DNA from: Anas platyrhynchos | Lineage: Eukaryota > Chordata > Aves > Anseriformes > Anatidae | DNA length: 64,000 nt | Reading direction: 5' to 3' | NCBI RefSeq assembly: GCF_047663525.1 | Contig: NC_092602.1 | Span: 15,249,501 to 15,313,500 of the forward strand | In this document: positions 22,289-33,168 of the stretch, in pieces | Layout: each line of letters opens with the position of its first letter | How positions within the stretch are numbered: position 1 is the first letter of the stretch | Translations under genes and position numbers: made by a program | Notes under the pieces: generated by a model | Seen by the model: the letters and a program-made list of their open reading frames with translations, nothing else | Databases searched by the model: none | What the model was told of the DNA's origin: nothing

Positions 22289-23700
22289 CGCAGTGTACAA
22301 TCTGGGACGTCACACCCAGAGCTGCCTCTGACAAGGTGAGTGAGGAACAGATGTAGCAGTTGTGTTGTAGGTCTCACTGTTACTCTGAGTATCCCCTCTT
22401 TGTCTTTTAGAGCTGTTGTAGCTGTTTGAAGAGGGTAGATTGAAGCATCTGCCTCGGGGGCTGGTAAGCGGGCAGAGGTAAGGGAGCAGATGAGAGTAAC
22501 TTACCTAGCTGTGCTGTGTCTTTGGATGCTGCCTCGGCCTATGCTTTTCTTTTTCTTTCACAGGTGTCTCGCGCAGGCTCAAAGGAGCAAACCGCACTCT
22601 GAAGAGCTATGTATGAAGAGGTGCTGGTCATGAGCTGGGTTGGAGCAGAACGACCAAGTAGCACAAGGTGACTATGAAAGTTGTCTGTCTTGATTTGCAG
22701 GTGCCGTGGCAGGCTCTCCACAGAAGTGACTGAGGATATGAGATAAGGCCAGAGAGTGACAAGGAGCAGCATGTGCAAGGATGGTTTCCAAGTGCTGCAG
22801 TGGCTTTCTCTTCCGTTCATCAGGTGCCACAGGCAAGGTGGGTTGTAACATCAGTCTTTATAATCTCAGGAAAGCAGGCCACTTGAATGCTGCAGGGCAT
22901 CTGAGAAGGGTGTTCTGGCAGAAAAAGCTTGTCTGGCACGGCGGTGCCTGATGGCAGTGTGTTTCCTCAGGTGAAGAGGTGCCTGGAGCCCCATCTCATG
23001 TAGCCTGCGCGTGCCTTGAGGAGGAATCCTGCTTTCCAGCCATCCCTAAAGCTAAGTTTTGCTTGAAATGCCCTGTCTGTGTGTTGGGTGGGGTTGTACC
23101 TTGGCATGTGCGTGGTATGTGCATGGGGATGGCTTTTAAATCAGTGCAGCAGGGGAACGGGATCCAGTAACAACTGGGTAAAGAGGCCATGGATTCATCA
23201 TCCTTTTCAGCCTAGCATGTGCCAGTCAGGGCAGTTCCAGTATGTGTTCTATGGTGTATGGTTGTTTCTGTGTACTATAGTATCCATTACCAGGTCTTGT
23301 TCCCATAGTTGTTGGCTTCTGCAGTGCTTGCTGAGCACCATATCATGGGTCGTAAATGTATTGTTGGCAAGGGGATAGTAATGAAGCAGTTTTTGTCTTT
23401 CATTGGGACTTGGAAAGGCTGATCTCTCTCAAGACCTTGATGTTGTCTGCTTTTCTTGATGGTAGCCATCACGGCCCTCAGTCTCTGGCTTGTGTGTGTT
23501 CGTGCTCATGTACGGTTTGGGAGCCTGGCTCCACGTGGTTTTGGGTCCCGGTTCTGTAGTTTTTCACTACTGTTTCTGGTTTGGGGGGAGGGATGGCTCC
23601 CTGCGTTGCTCTGGCTGGCCCGCCCTGCGCCGCCCCCCTCCCCCTGCCGCCGCTGCGTGGTGCCAGTCCGCCCTGGCCCGGCAGCATTGAAGGTGTAGTG
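22289..23700 (+). other. subtelomeric mosaic family, copy 1 (exon-like segments)
   Basis: The first ~150 bp (GCAGTGTACAATCTGGGACG, CACCCAGAGCTGCCTCTG, then AAGGTGAGTGAGGAACAGATG and a pyrimidine stretch ending CTTTTAG) are nearly identical to the - strand at about 38430-38310. The next part (GAAGCATCTGCC…GGGCAGAGG) matches 35260-35300. It looks like an exon with a GTGAGT donor, a ~75-bp intron and a TTTTAG acceptor. No conserved open frame or known gene was recognised, so a non-coding transcript is inferred. The last 150 bp are GC-rich and unrelated to the other copies. Confidence 0.5.
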
Positions 23701-24045
23701 AGATCCTCGATTCAGCCTATGTTATTGGCTACAGATTGATTCAGGGTTTTAAGGTTTCAGGGATAGGGCACTAGGGTTGGGTTTCAGGGTAAGGGGTTTC
23801 AGGGTTTATGTTTAGGGTTTTAAGGTTTTTAGGGTTGAAGTTTTAACGGTTAGGAATTTAAGGATTTGGGGGTTAGGGTTTTAAGGGTTTCAGGGTTAGC
23901 GTGTTAGGGTTTTAGAGCTTTTTGGGTTGTAGTGTTGATACGTTTTTTAGGGTTAGGGTCTTAGGGTTTTATTTTTGGTCAGTTATTTACAGTTAAGGTT
24001 TTAAGATCTTAATTATTTTTTTTTCAGGTTAGGTTCTCCAGGGCT
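23700..24045 (+). repeat. degenerate TTAGGG-like sequence
   Basis: Many AGGGTTT, GGGTTTCAGGG and TTTTAAGG words occur without a fixed period. It contains the segment TTAGGGTTTTATTTTTGGTC, which recurs at about 33245. Confidence 0.7.
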
Positions 24046-24290
24046 AGGGTTTTGAGTATCCTAATTTTTGGGGTTTGGGTTTTGAGCATCTTAATTTTTG
24101 GGGTTTGGGTTTTGAGCGTCCTGAGTTTTTGGGAAAGGGTTTTGAGCATCTTAATATTTTCAGGATAGGGCTTTGAGTGTCCTAAGTTTTTGGGTTAGGG
24201 CTTTGAGCGTCCTAATGTTTTTGGGATGGGGTTTGGAGCATCCTAAGTTTTCGGGATAGGGTTTGGAGCATCTTAATGTTTTGGGTTTGT
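24046..24290 (+). repeat. 30-31-bp minisatellite, ~8 units
   Basis: The unit is TTTTGAGCATCTTAAT plus TTTTGGGGTTTGGG. GAG words stand at 24054, 24084, 24114, 24144 and 24175. A second array of the same unit lies at 32763-32885. Confidence 0.85.
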
Positions 24291-25660
24291 ACACTGCTTG
24301 TACACTGTAGGGGCCTGCATCTTGAGGGAGGGTTGGGGCTGTTTGTACACCTTTGGGGCCTGCATCTGGGGGGTGTTGGGAGCTGCTTGTATACTGTAAG
24401 GGCCTGTGTCTGGTGGGGGGCTTGGGGCCTGTGTCTCGGGGGGGGTTGTGAGCTGGTTGTACACCTTCGGGGCTTGCGTCCATGGAGAGTTGGAGCCTGC
24501 CTCTGGGTGGGGGGTTTGGAGTTGCTGGTGCAATATAAGGGCCTGTGTTGGGGGGGATTTTGAGGAGGCAGTACAACTTTGGGGCCTGTGTCTGTGGGGG
24601 GTTAGGGCCTGTGTCTAGGGGGTTGGGAACTGTTTGTACAATGTCGGAATCTGTTTCTGTGGGGGTTGGGAGCTGTTTGTACACCTTTGGGGCCAGCATC
24701 TGGGGGTGTCTGGGAGCTGCTTGTACACTGTAGGGGCTTGTGTTTCGGGGGGGGCTTATGGGCCTCCCTGGGGGGGGGGGGTTGGGAGCTGCTTATATAG
24801 GGTAGGGGGCCTGCCTTGCAGGGGTTGGGAGTTGCTTGTAGAATTTGGGGCCCTGTGTCTGGGGGGTTGGGGTCTGTGTCTCAGGGGGGTTAGGAACTGG
24901 TTGTACACCTTTGGGGCCTGTCTCTGGGGGGGGAGCTACTTTTGAGAGGGGTTGGGGCCTGCATCTGTGGGTGGTTGGGAGCTGCTTGTACACTATAGGG
25001 GCCTGGGTCTCAGAGGGGGGTCTGGACTGTTTGTACACCTTTGTGGCTTGTGTTTGGGGGGGGTGGGTGCCTGTGCCTGGGGGAGTTGGGAGCTGCTTGT
25101 ACACTCTAGGGGCCTCCATTTGGGGGTCTTTGGGGCCTCCCTTTGAGGGGAAGGGAGTTGGGAGTTGGTTGTACACCTCTGCGTCCCATGTTTTGGGGGG
25201 GGGGGGGCAGGGGGTTGGGACCTGTCTCTGAAGGGGCGGGTTGTGAGCTGCTTGTACACCTTTGGGACCTGTGTCTGGGGGGGTGGGGCCTGGGTCTGGG
25301 GCCTGTGTCTGGGTGGAGTCCAGTTCTTGGGAGGGGGTGGGGGGGTGGGAGCTGTTTGTGGGCAGTTGGGGTCTGCATCTGGGTGTGGTTGATGCCTGCT
25401 TCTGTTGGCAGTTTGGGGCCTGCTTGTAGACTTCTGCAGCCTGGGTTTGGGGGCTTTTCTGTAACGTTTGGGGTCTGCATTTTTGCTTTGGGATGCATCT
25501 TGAGCTTTTGAGGCCTAGCTGTAGCGTTTGGGGCCTGTGTCTGGGGCTTTTCTGTAGCATTTTGGTCGTGTGTTTGTGATTTGGGGCCTGTATCCAGGGT
25601 TTTGCCTTTTTTGTAGTTTCCATCTTTGTGTCTGTGTGTTTCGTTGTTGGTTGTCTGGGG
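24291..25660 (+). repeat. ~45-bp G-rich minisatellite (GGGAGCTGCTTGTACAC)
   Basis: The core TTGGGAGCTGCTTGTACACC, followed by TTTGGGGCCTGTGTCTGGGG, recurs some 25 times. Spacings are about 44-45 bp, with some of 65-70 bp (for example TTGT at 24342, 24387, 24457, 24633, 24677 and 24721). Long G-runs are frequent. The last 250 bp decay into related words. Open frames on both strands reflect the repeat. Confidence 0.85.
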
Positions 25661-25880
25661 TTAGGGGCAGTTTGGGGTTTGGATTAAGGTCAGTGTCATT
25701 AGCGTTAGGGGGTTGATAATAAGGGTTAGGGTTGTGGTTAAAGTTGTTAGGTTTAAGGGGAATAAGGATTTCAGGGTAAGGGGATCAAGGTTGTGGGAAT
25801 AAAAATGTTTTTGCACAGTTACATCTTTTAGAGGGAAGGAAGGTGGTATTGAGATATGCTTGCAGTGATAAGAGAGCTTA
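25661..25880 (+). repeat. degenerate telomere-like remnant
   Basis: Scattered AGGGTTAGGG, GTTAGGTTTAAGGGG and GTTAGGGGG words up to about 25790, then unclassified sequence to the LTR start. Confidence 0.5.
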
Positions 25881-25884
25881 ACAG

Positions 25885-26492
25885 TGTGAAATGTGTTCAT
25901 CTGATTCGTGTCAATATGGAACAATGCTCGGGCCACATGATATGATGAAATGTGACCTTCTGTCTTACATACCCATGTATAACCGCAAGTCTAAGAAAAC
26001 CAGAGTGGTTAATGTATATAGTTCTTGTATTTTGCAAAGGAATGGTCCAGCAATTCAGGTCAATAGGGGATAAGAGAACAAAGGGGTTTCAGAATAACTG
26101 CTAACTATTACAACTGCTGCATGGGACACTATGCAAGTCTCTGACATCCAGCCAAGATGGACAAAGGAAAAGGACAAGGGAAAAGCCTGGGAGGAAGACT
26201 ACGAGCTTTCAGCATGAGAGACCCCCAGAGGGACCACCAGAGACTGATAACGCATGCACCAGTGGGAGGGTTCAGATTCCAGGAACTAATTATAATAACC
26301 CTGCCTTTCCTAGAAGTAGTAATGAATATGTATTAGCCTAGCAGCATAAAAACTAGCCTCCTGATGTAACTGGTGTGCGTCTTGGTGGAGCAGAGACTCC
26401 CGGCGCACCCAGTGCTGTTTGCTTACCTCTATTCATTTAATAAATTGTAAACTTCAATTGCAATCCTATTTGGGACCCAGTCATTTATTACA
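25885..26492 (+). mobile_element. 5' LTR of internally deleted provirus, family A
   Basis: A 608-bp LTR, TGTGAAATGTG…TTTATTACA, homologous to the solo LTR at 6800-7530 but lacking part of U3. It contains the AATAAA signal of R near 26440. The 4 bp at its left are ACAG. The 4 bp after the 3' LTR remnant are ACTG, so a target duplication is possible with one mutation. Confidence 0.88.
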
Positions 26493-26494
26493 AC

Positions 26495-26512
26495 TGGGGG
26501 CTCGTCCGGGAG
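26495..26512 (+). promoter_or_regulatory. primer-binding site, tRNA-Pro type
   Basis: TGGGGGCTCGTCCGGGAG matches the proline-tRNA primer-binding site typical of gammaretroviruses at 17 of 18 positions. It lies 2 bp after the LTR end. A ~470-bp leader follows to the gag start. Confidence 0.88.
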
Positions 26513-26986
26513 GGCTTTGGTTCCTGATTTCTGGTTTGATCTAGGAGAGGCACCCCCACCATTTGGTGGCTGCTGTTTGAGTCAGGTCGGCCTAATGGCA
26601 TCTTGAACCTGAATAAAGGTAAGCAAAGATTTGATTATTTTTTTCAGCTCCCTTGCCAGCTGCAGCACTATATTTTGCCCGTAATTCTGTGTGTGAAGAT
26701 CCAAACGAAGACGACAGAGTCGTAAGCATTTAAAGCGTATACCATTCGGTTGGGTGGGGTTCGGTTGCCTGTGTGTGTAAGAGTGTGACTGAGATGGAAC
26801 TTAGTTCCGAAGCGATTGTGGAGGTCTTCTAACCGTGGTTCCAATCTCCTGCGAGGGACTTGGCCGGTGAAGGACCGAAGCGATTCCTATAGGATTTGTG
26901 GGTGTGTGATAGGTCCTCAACCCCCTGCAAGACACTCTTACTAAGGTAACCAAGGGCTGTGGGAATTGCCATAGTAAAATTCCTAG

Positions 26987-27613
26987 ATGGGTCAGACAAA
27001 ATCGAAGACCAGAGACCAGAAGAAAGGGAGAAAATTACCAGTCATACCACCAGAAAGTCCATTAGGAATAACGATTAGAAATTGGAATGATAGGGACCCC
27101 AGAAAAGGAAAAAGTAAATTAAAAATGGTCCAGTATTGTGTGACAGAATGGCCAAAGGAGCCTTTAAGACTACATGTCTTTCGGCCTGTTTTTGGATCCT
27201 TTGAAGACTGGATTTGCCAGGCCTTAAATATCCACGTTAATTCAAAGGAACCTTTTAGCCAGGAAGAAAGTGATTATGCAGGATTATGGATCAGGAGGAC
27301 TCCACGTCCTTTTCCAGCCTCAATATTTACACTAAAAGCAGGTAAGAAATTTGAAGAAGAAGAAGAACATGAAAAAGAAAAAGAAGATAAACGTGAGCCG
27401 TTGGATAACCTACCACCTCCATATCCTAACAATCCACCCCTGGCGGCTCCCCCTCCAGTGGCTGTGGTATCTCCACCAGCACCACCGTTGCCCCAGCTTC
27501 CACCACCAACAGGACCAGAATTAGACCGACCTCCGGCTGCATGCACTAGAAGTAAGACTGCCGTATCTGAGAGAGCTTCTCTATATCCCTTAAGGGAGGT
27601 AACTGGTGTATAA
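26987..27613 (+). pseudogene. truncated gag of the gammaretrovirus-type provirus
   Basis: The frame opens with MGQT (an N-terminal glycine suitable for myristoylation, as in gammaretroviral matrix). It continues through a matrix-like region (~1-125), an acidic Glu/Lys stretch (~122-137) and a Pro-rich region with a PPPY late-domain motif at residues 143-146. Capsid and nucleocapsid are absent: at about 27600 the frame runs straight into LTR sequence and stops at 27611. It is a deletion remnant and cannot make a full Gag. Confidence 0.85.
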
Positions 27614-27736
27614 CTGGTGTGCGTCTTGGTGGAGCAGAGACTCCCGGTGCACCAAGCACTGTTTGCTTACCTCTATTCCTTTAATAAATTGTAAACATGA
27701 ATTGTAACCCTATTTGGGACTCAGTCATTTATTACA
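27612..27736 (+). mobile_element. 3' LTR remnant (R-U5 only)
   Basis: Sequence from TAACTGGTGTGCGTCTTGG to TTTATTACA equals the last ~120 bp of the 5' LTR. U3 is missing. At the junction the word TAACTGGTGT occurs twice in a row, once from gag and once from the LTR. That points to a deletion between short direct repeats. Confidence 0.85.
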
Positions 27737-27999
27737 ACTGGGACCTCCTGATGGGTGGAAGCTGTTGGGATAGCCTGGGATGCTGAGGCATGGTGCTGCA
27801 ACAAGGTTGGTGGTCAGTGGCGCCCTGGGGCAGGCCGAATTGGGAGGGAGCGAGGCGGTGGGTGGTCGGTGGCTTCTGTGGAAATGGCCCTTGTGTGGGG
27901 GCGGGGGCGGCACATTCAGAGGAACCTTGACAGGCTGGGGCAGGCAGGCAGGAACCTTTTGAAGTTCAGGAGAGGGAAATGCCAAGCCCTACCCCTAGG
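27737..27999. other. GC-rich stretch, unclassified
   Basis: G-rich sequence (GGGGGCGGGGGCGGCAC near 27895) with open frames on both strands. No family or gene was recognised. Confidence 0.4.
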
Positions 28000-28232
28000 G
28001 AGGAACAACTCTATTCACCAGCACTGGATATCTCGATACTAAATAAGCGTTTCTTCATGGAAGGGGTGGTTACACATTAGAACAGGCTGCCCGGGGAAGT
28101 GGTAAGAGTCCCCATCCTTAAAAGTATTTAAGAGACGTGTGGACATAGCACTTAGGGATACGATTTAGTGGTAGCATTAGGTTGATGTTTGGACTTGATG
28201 TTCTTAAGGGCCTTTTCCAACATAAGAATTCT
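28000..28232 (+). mobile_element. CR1 LINE 3' fragment
   Basis: Sense CR1 words include GAACAGGCTGCCCGGGGAAG, TGGTAAGAGTCCCCATCC, GGACTTGATG and AGGGCCTTTTCCAACATAAG. It is diverged from other copies in the window. Confidence 0.8.
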
Positions 28233-28296
28233 TGTTAAGGATGGGGATTCAAATAACAAATGCATTTTCGGGAAGTGGCTCTATCCTTCATTGTAG

Positions 28297-28411
28297 GTGA
28301 CAGCAGCTCACCTTGCAAATGGAATCCACCCAAACATCTCGGGTCATGTCATCACAGATACTGTAGAAGGGAAGAAAGTTGGAACTTTTTTTTCAGAGGG
28401 AAAACCTGCAG
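28297..28411 (+). pseudogene. ALDH18A1: isolated ALDH18A1 (P5CS)-like exon
   Basis: A 115-bp open exon with an intact acceptor (TTGTAG) and donor (GCAG/GTGAGT). It encodes a segment with [20 protein letters not shown], which corresponds to the linker between the glutamate-5-kinase and gamma-glutamyl-phosphate-reductase halves of pyrroline-5-carboxylate synthase. Differences from the family (for example GIHP and SEGKP) are moderate. None of the neighbouring ALDH18A1 exons was found within 28 kb either way. It is best read as a fragment copied at DNA level with its introns, not a gene. The parent locus elsewhere in the genome is inferred. Confidence 0.78.
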
Positions 28412-30399
28412 GTGAGTACAGAAGTAACATGTACACTGGGAGCTGTAGAGATTCCCTGAAAGTTTAGGGTTGAAATTTGGCTAGGCCTGCCTGTTCAACA
28501 AATGGGAAACTATGCTCTGCTTGACAAATGGCTTTTGAAAGGTAATTTTCAATGTTGGAATGGAACATCTTGAATCCTCTTCTCAGGTTCCTTCCAGCTG
28601 CATGACTTGCTGCATCGGCCTTGCATTCAAAGAACTAAGTAGAATTTGTATTGTTTTCAGTCTTAGAGGTTATCATCTCTTATTGATGATCTCAGGGTGA
28701 AAGCATGCATATAGAATGTACTGCTGAACTAAGATAGTGTGCAGTTTCATTTTTTATCCTGTTCTTTTTATGACTCAGTCTTTTGTTACTGTATGCAGCA
28801 ATGTTTTCCTGCCTCTGTGTTGCTGTGACAATGTAACAAGGGCCGCAGAAAGTCAGACCAAAGATCTGTGATCTTAGCAGAATAGAACAAGTATAGACTG
28901 ATACTTGTGACTTGCACTGTAAGACAAGCAAATGCCTTGGAGTATAGAAATGTTTAATGGATTTCTTGTAAAAATTGGCCATATCCCTTGAACCCATGTA
29001 AACGCTTAGCATCCGTGGGTCACAGCAGTCACGTGCCTTAACTAGGCATTGTGTGTAAACTCTGGAGCTAGCTTCACTATGTGAAGAACCGCTGCCTTTA
29101 TTTTGTGTGTGCTTGTGGGCAGGAGGAGTGAAATTTGCTTCCTGCTAGCTTGTGATGCCCCCATCTTCTGTATGTACAGAGAACATGGGTGATCGATATC
29201 TGTTCAACTTCTATGATACTAGACATCATCTTTTCCCTCATCTCTTTTTCACATGAAAAAGGTTTTTTCTTAGTCCTTTTCTACAGAAACTGTTCCAAAC
29301 ATTTGGCAATCCCTGTTTCTCTTGGCTGAAACTGTTTTTATTCTACTGTGACCTTTTTAAGGTGGGCAAAAACAAAATTTTGTGTAGCATCCAAGATGCA
29401 AATGAACCTTCCGTTTATAAGATAGCAAGGCTACCTTTGAGTTTTGATTAGATTGGTGATGTTTTTTGTTGCCTTTCCTAGGCCTTTTCTAAAAGGTTAA
29501 ACAGGGAAGTTGCTGTTCAACGCTGATGAGCATTGAAGTGATGTTTTCATAGGATTGTGTGCAGTACCAAGGCCTGATTTCCCCTTCTGCCTCTTCATTA
29601 CTTCATGTTTATCTGCTGTGAATTGTACTTGCTACTTGGTTGCATAGTGGCTGCAAAGGAATCACAGGCTGGTTGAGTTTGAAAGGACCTCCACAGGTCA
29701 CCTGGTCCAACACCCCTTTTGTGTTCAAAGAACACAAAAATATACTCCACGTTATAAAGTATGACCTCGCTTTAAAAAGCTGTTTTAACAGTCCTTCATT
29801 AAGTCTTATTAATCAAGTGTCCCCTAGTTCTTTTCTTACGCTTCCCACTATACCTCCTGTTATTTTCCTTAACGTGGGAATTCCTGCTCTGGCAATTTCT
29901 GTAGGACACTTCTTAAACAGAAGTCTAGGCATATTAGTCACGTTTCAAGTCATCTGTTTCAATTCAGACAACTTCAAGAGTTAAAAGTGAAAACATAGCT
30001 TATCCATGAGCTCCTTGAGAACTCCTTAGTGAAATGCTGCCTGAGCCTTTTGACTTCTGTTTCTGTGTCAAAAGTTGTTCTGTATCGTTTCAGTTGGAGA
30101 TGGATTCTTTGACATCCGTGCCAAGAAAAACCTTTCTTCCATAGGAGCCCTTCAATGTACACAGAGCGGAGAAAGAGCAGCTATTCTGCAAGTTGGTACT
30201 CAGGCTGGTTTTGGCTTCCCATACTGTTTGTACATTCCCATGTTGTTTTGCAATCTTTTCTCTTTTCAGTAGTTATATAATAAAACTTTTTCAAAGGATG
30301 CCTCCCTGTTTTCAGTAACCTCCTTACGCCCTGAGATTTAGCCGTCCTTGTATTCTTTTGCTCTTCGTTTTTTTGATACAAGTCGTAGAGTTGTTGGAT
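28412..30399. other. intergenic or former intron, nothing firm
   Basis: Ordinary AT-rich sequence that may be intron carried along with the ALDH18A1-like exon. A short CR1-like antisense piece lies at about 29658-29735 (ATCACAGGCTGGTTGAGTTTG, CCTGGTCCAACACCCC). An open frame at 30075-30272 does not match the next ALDH18A1 exon. Confidence 0.45.
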
Positions 30400-32762
30400 C
30401 CCCGAACTCTGGGATGGCCACCGTGCTGAGCTCTGGGTTGCCTACCTCCGGAGGGGCGGGAGGTGGCCATCCTGATCCTCTGGGGTCTGGCCTTGGGCGG
30501 CGTGGGGGCCACCATCACAGGGCCAGGGAGTCCAGCAATGGGTGGCACAGGGGCTGGCTGTCCTGTGGTCCGTCCTCGGGTGGATGGGGGCGCAGCATTC
30601 CCAGGGCCCGGGGGTCCAACCTCCGGTGGCCAGCAGTTCCAAGCCCTGAGGGTGTAAGTCTCAGGCGGCAAGGGGGCAGGCTGTCCCTTGACCCGGGGCG
30701 GATGTTCTCAGGCTCATGGGGCCCGGCTATCCCGGGAGCCGGCCTCTGGAGACACAGGGACTGGCTGTCCCGTGTACCGGGGGTCCGAACTCGGGTGGTG
30801 TGGGGGCTGGCTGTGTTGCAAAGCAGGAGGCTGTCATCCGCCGGCTTGGGGATTGGCTGTCCCGAGCCCCTGGACTTTGGTCTTGGGCGACGCGTGTGCT
30901 AGCCACACCGGGTTCCGCGGCCGACCTCGAGCGGCTCGCAGAAGGTGGTCCCATGTGTGGGAGTTCGGCCTTGGGCGGCGTGGGGTCTGGCTGTCCCTAG
31001 CACCTAGGCTCCGGTCTTGATCGATGCGTGTGCTAGCCGCATTGGGGTCCAGGTCTAACTTCGGGCGGTTTGGGGACGGCGATCCCAGGGCCCGGGTGTC
31101 CGGCTATGGACTGCACGGGGGCTGGCTGTCCCATGTCCTGGGGGTCTGTCCTCAGGCACCGTGGGTGCCGGCCGTAACATGAAGTGGGAGGCTGTTGTCC
31201 GCCAGTTCAAGGACTGGCTGTCCCAGAGACTGGGGTTCGGTCCTATGCGGAGCGGCGGCCTGCCATTCCCAGCTCCTGGTTGCCGCCATCCAGAGGTGCG
31301 AGATCCGACCATCCCAATCCCCTGGGCTCCGAGGGTCTTGGATGACGCGTGTGCTAGCCGCACTGGGATCCGGGGCTGAACTTGAGCATCACTGGACGGC
31401 AGTCCTGAAACTGGGAGTTCAGCCTTGGGTGGCGCCAGGTCCAGCTGTCCCTAGCCCCTGGGCTCCGGTCTTGGGGGATGCGTGTGCTAGTCGCACCGGG
31501 GTCCGGGTCCAACCTCGGGCAGCTTGGGGACGGTGATCCTGGCGCCCGGGTGTCCGGCCACGACAGCGTGGGTGCCAGCCGTACTCTGAAGCAGGAGGCT
31601 GTCGTCTGCCGACTTGGGGACTGGCTGTCCCAGAGACCAGCATTTTGGTCCCGTGCGGAGTGGTGGCTGGCCGTTCTGAGCTCCCAGTAGCCTCCATCCA
31701 GAGGTGTGGGATCTGACCGTCCTGAGCCCCTGTGCTTCAGTCTAGGGCGACGCGTGTGCTAGCCACACCGGGGTCCAGGGCCGAAACAGAGAGGCACAAG
31801 GACGGTGGTCCTGTGTCCGGGAGTTCAGCCGAGAGCAGCACAGGATCCAACAGTCTCGAGCCCCTGGACTCCGGTGCTGGGTGACGCGTGTGCTAGCTGC
31901 ACCAGGGTCTGAGGCCAACTTCGGGTGGTTCGGGTACGGCGATCCTGGGGCCAGTGTGTTCGGAAAAGACCCCCATGTCCCAGGGGTCCAAGTTTGGGTG
32001 CCAAGTTTGCAGGCTATGCCGTGAAGTGGGAGGCTGTCTTCCGCCGGCTCGGGGACTGGCTGTTCCGGAGACTGGCGATTCGGTTCTGTGCAGAGCAGCG
32101 GCCAGCTGTCCCTAGCCTCTGGTATCCGGTCTTGGGCAAAGCATGTGCAAGCTGCACCAGGGTCCGCGGCTGACTTCTGGCGGTTCGGGGATGGCTATCC
32201 CGGGACATGGGTGTCCAGAAACGGGCTGTGCGGGGGCCGACTGTCCCGTATCCCGGGGGTCCATCCTCGGGCACCGTGGGTGCCGGCCGTGTCATGAAGT
32301 GGGAGGCTGGCCTCTGCCGGCTCAGGGACTGGCCATCCCGGAGACTGGCGGTTCTGTCCCGTGTGGAGTGGCGGCCGACCATCCCGAGCCCCTGGGCTCC
32401 GGTCCTGGGTGATGCATGTGCTAGCCACACCGGAGTCTGGGTCCAACCTCGGGTGGCTCTGGGATGGCGAACCCAGGACCAGGGTGTCCAGCCACGGGTG
32501 GCGTGGGGCCGGTTGTGGCGGGAATGGGGAGTCTGTGTTCCGCTTCCTCGGGAACTGGCCGTCAGGGAGACCTGTGGTTCTGTCCCATGCGGAGTGGCGG
32601 CCGGCCATCATGCGCCCCTGTGCTCCGGTCCTGGGTGACATGTGTACTAGCAGCACGGGCCTCCGGGTCTGACCTCGAGCAGCTCTGGGACGGCGATCCC
32701 AGGACACGAGTGTCCGGCCACGGGTGGCATGGGTGCCGGCCATGCTGTGAAGTGGGAGGCTG
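30400..32762. repeat. GC-rich higher-order satellite
   Basis: The marker word GCGTGTGCTAGCC or a near variant stands at 30892, 31026, 31347, 31480, 31752, 31886, 32141, 32414 and about 32639. Spacings alternate between ~134 and ~255-321 bp in the first part, so the composite unit is about 400-455 bp. Other shared words are GACTGGCTGTCCC, CCGGGTGTCCGGCCA and GAAGTGGGAGGCTGT. CpG content is high. Open frames run on both strands and differ in phase from unit to unit, so coding is unlikely. Confidence 0.85.
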
Positions 32763-32885
32763 TTGAGCGTCCTAATGTTTTGTGTTAGGGCTTTGAGCAT
32801 CGTAATGTTTTGGGTTGGGTTTGGGTTTTGAGCGTCTTAATTTCTGGGTTTGGGTTTTGAGCGTCCTAAGATTTTGGGTTAGGGG
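32763..32885 (+). repeat. 30-31-bp minisatellite, second array
   Basis: Four units of the same GAGCGTCCTAAT-plus-TTTGGGTTTGGG repeat as at 24046-24290, in the same orientation. Confidence 0.85.
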
Positions 32886-33044
32886 TTTTAGACATAGGTC
32901 TTCAGAGGTTTAGTGTAGTAAATAGTTTGGGTTAGGTCTGTAGTGGTTTCGAGGTTCTTTAGGGTTAGGGCTTGAGGCTTTTTTGTGTAAGGGCGGTAAG
33001 GGCTAGGGTTACAGTGAGTGCTGTTAAATATAGTTGTCGAAAAC

Positions 33045-33168
33045 TCGGCCTCTCATTGGCCGTGCTGGCTGTCCGGAGAATGCTGGTAGGTTTAGTTTTC
33101 CGGCACAAGGCTTCCGGGAGGCCATGTTGGGTGCCCAGAGCATGCCGGGAAACGTAGTTCTCAGGAAC
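33045..33168. repeat. ~62-bp repeat with ZNF143-like core, two units
   Basis: GGCCATGTTGGGTGCCCAGA, then GCATGCCGGGAAACGTAGT at 33140-33158. A diverged unit precedes it (GGCCGTGCTGGCTGTCCGGA). Three further units lie at 63608-63760. The core read on - (ACTACGTTTCCCGGCATGC) agrees with the ZNF143 site ACTACAATTCCCAGAATGC at 15 of 19 positions. Confidence 0.65.

Noticed and set aside
24160-25623. Proline-rich 179- and 276-codon frames on the - strand
   Set aside because: They follow the ~45-bp minisatellite unit and are broken wherever spacing changes.
24291-25660. CRISPR-like array
   Set aside because: Spacing is irregular, units are imperfect and there are no unique spacers. The context is vertebrate, so this is a minisatellite.
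30075-30272. Open frame tested as the next ALDH18A1 exon
   Set aside because: Its translation does not resemble the recalled following exon, and the acceptor context is weak.
30348-32800. Overlapping open frames of 90-200 codons in the GC-rich satellite
   Set aside because: Frames are open on both strands at once and change phase from unit to unit. GC-rich tandem DNA explains them.
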